Below, one piece after another: positions 1-7,219 of a stretch of 64,000 nucleotides of DNA. This DNA is from Eutreptiella sp. 'Long Island Sound 2002'. Taxonomy: Eukaryota; Euglenozoa; Euglenophyceae; Eutreptiales; Eutreptiaceae. A model generated the notes under the pieces. The model saw only the letters and a list, made by a program, of their open reading frames with translations. It had not been told where the DNA came from and did not search any database. The position numbers were made by a program, and so were the translations under genes. Where the stretch lies: assembly GCA_964036045.1 (NCBI GenBank), contig CAXIWF010000234.1:62001-126000 (forward strand). Direction: 5' to 3'. Position 1 is the first letter of the stretch. Each line of letters opens with the position of its first letter.

Positions 1-779
1 GTTCCCCTGAACCCGAATTCCAAGAATGACTCCAACCACGGCGATCCGGGAGGGCACATGATGGGCCACCTGCGATGACCTGTGGACCCATAGTCACGGA
101 GCCACCGTGTCCATTTTGCGGAGTACGGGCCCAATTCTCGCTGAACAACCTTGTCACCGTTCTTGTTGCATCTGAACCATATAGCCTCGTCCTCGATCCC
201 GCGACGTCGAACCCTGGCCGCCTCCCCCACCCGCCACAGACAGGTGAAGGAGAGGACGGCCAAGGCGAACCCGGACCACTGCTCCTTGGTTCGACAGGAT
301 TGGGCAAGAACGGACAGTGCCTCCAGCCCTCCGTACGGTCGCTGCTCCTCCGTGTTTCGGATGGTGGACTTCGCCATGCGCCAATGCCTGGCCTGGACCA
401 GCCCAGCAATCCATCCCAAGTCCTCTAGGGCCCGTACCGCGCTGATAGCCCCTCGCAAGTATGACCTCGACCTGCCCTTGGCGAAGAGCGCACGTAAGTA
501 TTGGTCCAGCAATTTTGACTTATCGACATCTGGCTGCGAGGCTGCGACCGTCCCCAATGCCCGGATGTGAACGGCATAGTTGCTTCTGGTGCCAACGCTC
601 CATGACATGGCGACAAGCGCATCGGAATACTCTGCCGGGTCCTGTCGATTGAGTCGCTTCCACGCCGCCCACCACGATGTCCAGTCTGCCGACTCTCCCA
701 GTACTCCCTCCACCTCTCCCGACGGCGTCTCACCGACTGTCCCCCTCTCCTCCTGTTCTTCCCCCCTTTTTGGGTACCG
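1..779 (-). CDS. Tyrosine recombinase (phage-integrase family), partial, C-terminus off window
   Basis: The frame is open for 259 codons from the codon after TGA (782-780) to the window edge. The first ATG is at 608-606 (residue 58), but recombinase-like sequence already precedes it, so it may be made as a readthrough extension of the Gag-like protein. Residues about 30-125 resemble a SAM-like core-binding domain: a tryptophan-rich helix (ADWTSWWAAWKRL), then SNYAVHIRAL, LDQYLRALF and YLRGAISAVRALEDLGWI. From about 150 the catalytic domain starts. LSFTCLWRVGEAARV (177-190) matches the box I region, with R183 as the expected first catalytic arginine. WFRCNKNGDKVV (201-212) is where the beta-hairpin lysine is expected, with K206 the best candidate. 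The HxxR box and the tyrosine nucleophile would lie beyond the left edge, so activity cannot be judged. The Gag-like frame ends directly upstream, in phase. Confidence 0.72.
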
Positions 780-782
780 TCA
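777..782 (-). promoter_or_regulatory. Possible leaky stop: TGA CGG between Gag-like and recombinase frames
   Basis: On the minus strand the Gag-like reading frame ends in TGA (782-780), followed directly by CGG. The downstream recombinase frame is exactly in phase and open. UGA followed by CGG or CUA is an established stop-readthrough context, best known from plant and animal RNA viruses. Retroviruses and some retroelements use a leaky stop between gag and pol. A GACGG at the stop can pair with CCGTC about 50 nt downstream, which is weak support for a structure. An ordinary stop with reinitiation, or a nonsense mutation in a dead copy, would look the same in a single sequence. Confidence 0.4.
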
Positions 783-851
783 CTCGTAGTATGGGCAGGC
801 AAAAAACCAATGCTTCTTGCCCGGCGCTCCATGGCTCTTGCACGTGCGGCA
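783..851 (-). other. Zinc-knuckle-like motif at Gag C-terminus
   Basis: The last 23 residues before TGA contain CRTC, then HWFFAC, giving C-x2-C-x9-H-x4-C. Classical retroviral knuckles are C-x2-C-x4-H-x4-C, so the loop is about five residues longer. The position immediately before the recombinase frame is where a nucleocapsid-type knuckle is expected. Zinc binding is inferred from residue spacing only. Confidence 0.4.
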
Positions 852-1151
852 ACCCGTAGCCGGCGGATCCGTCATGTCGGTCCTCTGCTGATTATTGTCC
901 TTCGGGATCCAAATCCTACGCCCGTTGTCGTATGAGAACCTGCTCCGCAAGCTAGCCAGACGGCGACGGACTTCCTCCACAGGGACCGTAGTGTCCCCAA
1001 AATTTTCCGGCGGCTCCCCCACTTCCTTTGGGGTCTCACCCCCACGCCCACTTCCGGTGTGCTGATGGTATGACTCTCCGTACGTCCCCATCGCCGAAAC
1101 CAGCAGGATCCACAGCCCCTCCACGTAATTGGCCACCAAGGCCGGAATTGG

Positions 1152-1161
1152 CCCCCCCCCC
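1152..1161 (-). other. Homopolymer (C10 on plus strand) where the Gag frame changes
   Basis: Ten C on the plus strand read as ten G on the coding strand, within GTT TGG GGG GGG GGC. Upstream, protein-like sequence is in one frame; downstream it is in the frame one base back. Eleven or eight G would restore one continuous frame. Explanations are a copy-specific indel, a sequencing homopolymer error, or programmed -1 slippage on the G run. Confidence 0.7.
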
Positions 1162-2145
1162 AAACGTCCGACCCATCCATGGGGGCGGTCACGGCCTCCA
1201 GCCAAGCTCCAGAGGTCCAGACCTCTTTGTTCTTCGCCTTCTCCGGAGACATGACCAACTCCTCTTGGAGGTCGGACGATTTCCAGGCTGAGGTGCACTC
1301 CATCAGTTGGGGATCCACCTTTTGCCCGTCCAGGACGGCCTTAAAAAACACCAATAAACGGCATACCCACTGCGGTTTATGATCCATCTCCAGCAAAACG
1401 GATAGCTCCTTGTGGCTCAACTTGGGGATCCTTCTGAAGGGCTCACCTTTCCCCAGCTGCACCTCCTCCAACCGCTGCTCCAACATCTCCAGCTTTTTCA
1501 GGACCTCGCTGATACCACTCTGCGACTGCTCGTTGTTCTCGTCCACCGCCTTAGCGAAATTACCCGTATCCACGTCGAATCGCAGGTCCTCCAACAGGCA
1601 ATAACACGCAATGTACTCCACCAACTCCACCGTCGTGAGCTCCAGCCCATGCGCCTTGACAGCCTGCTCCACCCACTCTTCTTTTCGATCACCCAACCTG
1701 TTAAGGTCAGTCTGGATCTCCATGCGCAGCCTCATAAAATCCTTCTGAGGCGCCACCAGGCTCCATTGGGCGTGCAGCCCCGACTGCGAATACTCCCGGA
1801 AAGAGATCATCTTCTTTCCTTTTCCTTTATCCTTCTTCACAGCCTTGGCCCCCGACGGGGTGCCCTCTCGCGCAGTACCCTTGCGCTCCTCCTCCTCCCT
1901 CAAGGCCTCCTCGATTTCGTTTGGGGTAGCAAAACCAGGGTGCATACCCCCGACTCCACGCAAACGCACCTGCACATGACTCCCGCTCTGCGGCACCTTC
2001 ATGTCGTCTGCGAGGGCACGCCCCTCGCACAACATCCGAAAATCGTCGTCGCCACATCCCCACAGCCTGACAACTGCACAGCGCAGCTGACGTGCGCCTT
2101 CGCAGGGAACCTGCACCCAACCCCGCGGGCCTCGTAACCAAACGT

Positions 2146-2161
2146 GGGGGGGGGGGGGGGG
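2146..2161 (-). repeat. Homopolymer (G16 on plus strand) encoding the polyproline run
   Basis: Sixteen consecutive G on the plus strand give the CCC proline codons just before the ubiquitin-like region. The length is likely unstable and is a second place where the Gag frame could be miscounted. The upstream low-complexity leader (2162-2488) is in frame only if this length is right; ATG at 2197 lies just ahead of the run. Confidence 0.6.
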
Positions 2162-2488
2162 CGGGGCGCGCGGCCGATCCGCCCGTGGCAGAACCATCAC
2201 CCCGTTCCCTAACCCCGTAGCTAACCCCCCTGGTTCGGCCAAAGGTTGACCGTTGTGTTTGTTTGGGACACCAGGGGGGGTCGCCCAAGGTTCAGGGGAT
2301 CTGGCGTCGGGATGCCGCGTCCCGGCAATCCCCGCCCCCCTCTCGCCACGGCGTAGGGCTACACTCAGCTGAACCGATTGCCCGGCCTTTGACCCGCTGG
2401 CCAGTATACCCCCAACATGTGCTCCTCCGGGCTTGCCCTGTCCAGGCGCCTGCCCACGGGGCAATTGGAAAGCACTCCCCATCGACAT

Positions 2489-2586
2489 ACAAAATATAAA
2501 AGACAACTGAGCCGACAATCAGTGCAGACACATATTCACTCAACCTTGCACAGACCAAACTTGGGTTTGCTTATGGCAAACCTCAT
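2489..2586. other. Untranslated boundary segment between Gag-like gene and satellite
   Basis: About 100 bp of AT-richer DNA upstream of the Gag-like ATG. On the plus strand it contains AAAATATAAAAG near 2491-2502, which reads on the coding strand as an AT-rich TATA-like stretch, but it is only a few bases from the ATG and so is not convincing as its promoter. It ends in a perfect short inverted repeat (2564-2582) and then the first satellite unit. It may be the terminal region of the element. Confidence 0.35.
2564..2582. repeat. Perfect 7-bp inverted repeat at the element/satellite boundary
   Basis: GGTTTGC, five bases (TTATG), then GCAAACC, ending four bases before the first satellite base at 2587. 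A further overlapping pair, CAAAC at 2556-2560 with GTTTG at 2565-2569, means two alternative small hairpins compete. It could be part of the terminal inverted repeat of the tyrosine-recombinase element or a recombination core. Confidence 0.45.
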
Positions 2587-2616
2587 TGTGAGACCATCAG
2601 CAGTTAGAAATTTCAG

Positions 2617-2647
2617 GGTCTGGGCACCTGTTTTGAGGTTTGAGACC
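2617..2647 (+). other. Nested hairpin carried by each 52-bp unit (first complete example)
   Basis: Within each consensus unit, GGTCT (positions 14-18) can pair with AGACC (40-44), and CACCT (22-26) with AGGTG (33-37), around the loop GTTTTG (27-32). G21 and T38 add a wobble pair in RNA. Two unpaired G on one side and one on the other separate the two stems. This gives ten Watson-Crick pairs in a 31-base segment. In this first unit position 36 or 37 varies (GGTTTGAGACC), which weakens it slightly. Whether it forms in DNA or RNA is not shown. Confidence 0.6.
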
Positions 2648-4239
2648 ATCAGGAGTTAGAAATTTCAGGGTCTGGGCACCTGTTTTGAGGTGTGAGACCA
2701 TCGGCAGTTAGAAATTTCAGGGTCTGGGCACCTGTTTTGAGGTGTGAGACCATCAGCAGTTAGAAATTTCACGGTCTGGGCACCTGTTCTGAGGTGTGAG
2801 ACCATCAGCAGTTAGAAATTTCAGGGTCTGGGCACCTTTTTTGAGGTGTGAGACCATCAGCAGTTAGAAATTTCAGGGTCTGGGCACCTGTTTTGAGGTG
2901 TGAGACCATCAGCAGTTAGAAATTTCAGGGGCTGGGCACCTGTTTTGAGGTGTGAGACCATCAGCAGTTAGAAATTTCAGGGTCTGGGCACCTGTTGTGA
3001 GGTGTGAGCCCATCAGCAGTTAGAAATTTCAGGGTTTGGGCACCTTTTTTGAGGTGTGAGACCATCAGCAGTTAGAAATTTCAGGGTTTGGGCACCTGTT
3101 TTGAGGTGTGAGACCATCAGCAGTTAGCAATTTCAGGGTCTGGGCACCTGTTTTGAGGTGTGAGACCATCAGCAGTTCGAAATTTCAGGGTCTGGGCACC
3201 TGTTTTGAGGTGTGAGACCGTCAGCAGTTAGCAATTTCAGGGTCTGGGCACCTGTTTTGAGGTGTGAGACCATCAGCAGTTAGAAATTTCAGGGTCTGGG
3301 CACCTGTTTTGAGGTTTGAGACCATGAGGAGTGAGAAATTTCAGGGTCTGGGCACCTGTTTTCAGGTGTGAGCCCATCAGCAGTTAGAAATTTCAGGGTT
3401 TGGGCACCGGTTTGGAGGTGTGAGACCATCAGCAGTTAGAATTTTCAGGCTCTGGGCACCTGTTTTGAGGTGTGAGACCATCAGCAGTTAGAAATTTCAG
3501 GGTCTGGGCACCTGTTTTGACATGTGAGACCATCAGCAGTTAGAAATTTCAGGGTTTGGGCACCTGTTTTGAGGTTTGAGACCATCAGGAGTGAGAAATT
3601 TCAGGGTCTGGGCACCTGTTTTGAGGTGTGAGACCATCGGCAGTTAGCAATTTCAGGGTCTGGGCACCTGTTTTGAGGTGTGAGACCATCAGGAGTTAGA
3701 AATTTCAGGGTCTGGGCACCTGTTTTGAGGTGTGAGACCATCAGCAATTAGAAATTTCAGGGTCTGGGCACCTGTTTTGAGGTGTGAGACCATCAGCAGT
3801 TAGAAATTTCAGGGTCTGGGCACCTGTTTTGAGGTGTGAGACCATCAGCAGTCAGAAATTTCAGGGTCTGGGCACCTGTTTTGAGGTGTGAGCGCATCAG
3901 CAGTTAGAAATTTCAGGGTTTGGGCACCTTTTTTGAGGTGTGAGACCATCAGCAGTTAGAAATTTCAGGCTCTGGGCACCTGTTTTGAGGTGTGAGACCA
4001 TCAGCAGTTGGAAATTTCAGGGTCTGGGCACCTGTTTTGAGGTGTGAGACCGTCAGCAGTTAGCAATTTCAGGGTCTGGGCACCTGTTTTGAGGTGTGAG
4101 ACCATCAGCAGTTAGAAATTTCACGGCCTGGGCACCTGTTTTGAGGTTTGAGACCATCTGGAGTGAGAAATTTCAGGGTCTGGGCACCTGTTTTGAGGTG
4201 TGAGACCATCGGCAGTTAGAAATTTCAGGGTCTGGGGAC

Positions 4240-6590
4240 CTGTTTTGAGGTGTGAGACCATCAGGAGTTAGAAATTTCAGGGTCTGGGCACCTGTTTTGA
4301 GGTGTGAGACCATCAGCAGGGAGAAATTTCAGGGTCTGGGCACCTGTTTTGAGGTGTGAGACCATCAGCAGTTAGAAATTTCAGGGTCTGGGCACCTGTT
4401 TTGAGGTGTGAGACCATCAGCAGTCAGAAATTTCAGGGTCTGGGCACCTGTTTTGAGGTGTGAGCCCATCAGCAGTTAGAAATTTCAGGGTTTGGGCACC
4501 TTTTTTGAGGTGTGAGACCATCAGCAGTTAGAAATTTCAGGCTCTGGGCACCTGTTTTGAGGTGTGAGACCATCAGCAGTTAGAAATTTCAGGGTCTGGG
4601 CACCTATTTTGAGGTGTGAGACCATCAGCAGTTAGAAATTTCAGGGTCTGAGCACCTGGTCTGAGGTGTGAGACCATCAGCAGTTAGAAATTTCAGGGTC
4701 TGGGCACCTGTTTTGAGGTTTGAGACCATCAGGAGTTAGAAATTTCAGGGTCTGGGCACCTGTTTTGAGGTGTGAGACCATCAGTAGTTAGAAATTTCGG
4801 GGTTTGGGCACCTGTTATGAGGTGTGAGACCATCAGCAGTTAGAAATTTCAGGGTCTGGGCACCTGTTTTGAGGTGTGAGACCATCAGCAGTTAGAAATT
4901 TCAGGGTCTGGGCACCTGTTTTGAGGTGTGAGACCACCAGCAGTCAGAAATTTCAGGGTCTGGGCACCTAATTTGAGGTGTGAGACCATCAGCAGTTAGA
5001 AATTTCAGGGTTTGGGCACCTGTTTTGAGGTGTGAGACCATCAGCAGTTAGAAATTTCAGGGTCTGGGCACCTGTTTTGAGGTGTGAGACCATCAGCAGT
5101 TAGAAATTTCAGGGTCTGGGCACCTGTTTTGAGGTGTGAGACCATTAGGAGTTAGAAATTTCAGGGTCTGGGCACCTGTTTTGACATGTGAGACCATCAG
5201 CAGTTAGCAATTTCAGGGTCTGGGCACCTGTTTTGAGGTGTGAGACCATCAGTAGTTGAAAATTTCAGGGTCTGGGCACCTGTTTTGAGGTGTGAGACCA
5301 CCAGCAGTTAGCAATTTCAGGGTCTGGGCACCTGTTTTGAGGTGTGAGACCATCAGGAGTTAGAAATTTCAGGGTCTGGGCACCTGTTTTGAGGTGTGAG
5401 ACCATCAGCAGTTAGAAATTTCAGGGTCTGGGGACCTGTTTTGAGGTGTGAGACCATCAGGAGTTAGAAATTTCAGGGTCTGGGCACCTGTTTTGAGGTG
5501 TGAGACCATCAGCAGGGAGAAATTTCAGGGTCTGGGCACCTGTTTTGAGGTGTGAGACCATCAGCAGTTAGAAATTTCAGGGTCTGGGCACCTGTTTTGA
5601 GGTGTGAGACCATCAGCAGTCAGAAATTTCAGGGTCTGGGCACCTGTTTTGAGGTGTGAGCCCATCAGCAGTTAGAAATTTCAGGGTTTGGGCACCTTTT
5701 TTGAGGTGTGAGACCATCAGCAGTTAGAAATTTCAGGCTCTGGGCAGCTGTTTTGAGGTGTGAGACCATCAGCAGTTAGAAATTTCAGGGTCTGGGCACC
5801 TATTTTGAGGTGTGAGACCATCAGCAGTTAGAAATTTCAGGGTCTGAGCACCTGGTCTGAGGTGTGAGACCATCAGCAGTTAGAAATTTCAGGGTCTGGG
5901 CACCTGTTTTGAGGTTTGAGACCATCAGCAGTTAGAAATTTCAGGGTCTGGGCACCTGTTTTGAGGTGTGAGACCATCAGTAGTTAGAAATTTCGGGGTT
6001 TGGGCACCTGTTATGAGGTGTGAGACCATCAGCAGTTAGAAATTTCAGGGTCTGGGCACCTGTTTTGAGGTGTGAGACCATCAGCAGTTAGAAATTTCAG
6101 GGTCTGGGCACCTGTTTTGAGGTGTGAGACCATCAGCAGTCAGAAATTTCAGGGTCTGGGCACCTAATTTGAGGTGTGAGACCATCAGCAGTTAGAAATT
6201 TCAGGGTTTGGGCACCTGTTTTGAGGTGTGAGACCATCAGCAGTTAGAAATTTCAGGGTCTGGGCACCTGTTTTGAGGTGTGAGACCATCAGCAGTTAGA
6301 AATTTCAGGGTCTGGGCACCTGTTTTGAGGTGTGAGACCATTAGGAGTTAGAAATTTCAGGGTCTGGGCACCTGTTTTGACATGTGAGACCATCAGCAGT
6401 TAGCAATTTCAGGGTCTGGGCACCTGTTTTGAGGTGTGAGACCATCAGTAGTTGAAAATTTCAGGGTCTGGGCACCTGTTTTGAGGTGTGAGACCACCAG
6501 CAGTTAGCAATTTCAGGGTCTGGGCACCTGTTTTGAGGTGTGAGACCATCAGGAGTTAGAAATTTCAGGGTCTGGGCACCTGTTTTGAGG
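4240..6590 (+). repeat. Higher-order repeat: two copies of a 23-unit (1,196-bp) block
   Basis: Rare unit variants recur in the same order 1,196 bp apart: the AGCAGGGAG variant at 4315 and 5511, the TGGTCTGAGG variant at 4657 and 5853, and the AGTAGTTGAAAA variant at 5251 and 6447. Edges are approximate because neighbouring units are near-consensus. Confidence 0.8.
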
Positions 6591-7219
6591 TGTGAGACCA
6601 TCAGCAGTTAGAAATTTCAGGCTCTGGGCACCTGTTTTGAGGTGTGAGACCATCAGCAGTTAGAAATTTCAGGGTCTGGGCACCTTTTTGGAGGTGTGAG
6701 ACCGTCAGCAGTTAGCAATTTCAGGGTCTGGGCACCTGTTTTGAGGTGTGTGACCATCAGCAGTTAGAAATTTCAGGGTCTGGGCACCTGTTTTGAGGTT
6801 TGAGACCATCAGGAGTGAGAAATTTCAGGGTCTGGGCACCTGTTTTGAGGTGTGAGACCATCGGCAGTTGGAAATTTCAAGGTCTGGGGACCTGTTTTGA
6901 GGTGTGAGACCATCAGGAGTTAGAAATTTCAGGGTCTGGGCACCTGTTTTGAGGTGTGAGACCATCAGCAGGGAGAAATTTCAGGGTCTGGGCACCTGTT
7001 TTGAGGTGTGAGACCATCAGCAGTTAGAAATTTCAGGGTCTGGGCACCTGTTTTGAGGTGTGAGACCATCAGCAGTCAGAAATTTCAGGGTCTGGGCACC
7101 TGTTTTGAGGTGTGAGCCCATCAGCAGTTAGAAATTTCAGGGTTTGGGCACCTTTTTTGAGGTGTGAGACCATCAGCAGTTAGAAATTTCAGGCTCTGGG
7201 CACCTGTTTTGAGGTGTGA

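Larger units (their letters stand above)
783..2488 (-). pseudogene. Gag-like protein with ubiquitin-like fold and zinc-knuckle motif, one frameshift
   Basis: A probable structural (Gag-like) protein of the element, about 568 codons if the frame is followed across one shift. The first ATG is at 2488; another in-frame ATG lies at 2482. In order: a low-complexity Gly/Pro/Arg leader; a proline run about residues 109-114, encoded by a 16-base homopolymer; a ubiquitin-like stretch about 117-181, with FRMLCEGRALADDM and then VQVRLRGVGGM, matching the last strands and the LRLRGG end of ubiquitin; a Lys/Glu-rich linker (PNEIEEALREEEERKG, KKDKGKGKK); a coiled-coil stretch about 325-346 (LKKLEMLEQRLEEV); and, in the second frame, a C-x2-C-x9-H-x4-C zinc-knuckle-like motif at 851-783. 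The first frame leaves the family-like sequence at the G10 run (1152-1161). The second frame resumes there (ALVANYVEGLWILLV, VEEVRRRLASLRSRF) and runs to TGA at 782-780. No database match was possible; the Gag role rests on position, coiled coil and zinc motif. Confidence 0.6.
1..2586 (-). mobile_element. Tyrosine-recombinase transposable element (DIRS-like or related), partial
   Basis: This is the unique, GC-rich segment left of the satellite, read on the minus strand. It has a Gag-like gene (2488 to 783) followed in the same frame by a tyrosine recombinase (779 to the edge). A Gag-like protein with a zinc-knuckle-like end beside a tyrosine recombinase is typical of DIRS-like retroelements, which integrate with a tyrosine recombinase instead of a DDE integrase. 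No reverse transcriptase or RNase H is in the window. DIRS-group elements with the order gag, recombinase, RT are known (VIPER of trypanosomes), so RT may lie further left. A Crypton-type DNA element with an accessory gene is the alternative. The right end is taken as 2586 because the 52-bp satellite begins at 2587; the true terminus is not proven. Copy-specific damage (G-run frameshift) suggests a decayed copy unless the shift is programmed. Confidence 0.6.

Noticed and set aside
154-832. Minus-strand frames at 425-832 and 154-414
   Set aside because: They are out of frame with the continuous recombinase frame, which covers the same bases with clear family motifs.
872-1150. Continuation of the first Gag frame past the G run to a stop at 872
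   Set aside because: Its composition (Trp/Arg/Gly-rich) is unlike protein, while the other frame gives helices and a zinc motif over the same bases.
75-2659. Several plus-strand frames of 60-240 codons opposite the Gag and recombinase genes
   Set aside because: They are antisense shadows in GC-rich DNA, with Pro/Ser/Arg/His-biased composition and no domains, while the minus strand gives recognisable domains.
2587-2700. Telomeric repeat
   Set aside because: The unit contains TTAG and GGG elements but no short telomere-type repeat such as TTAGGG or TTTAGGG in tandem.
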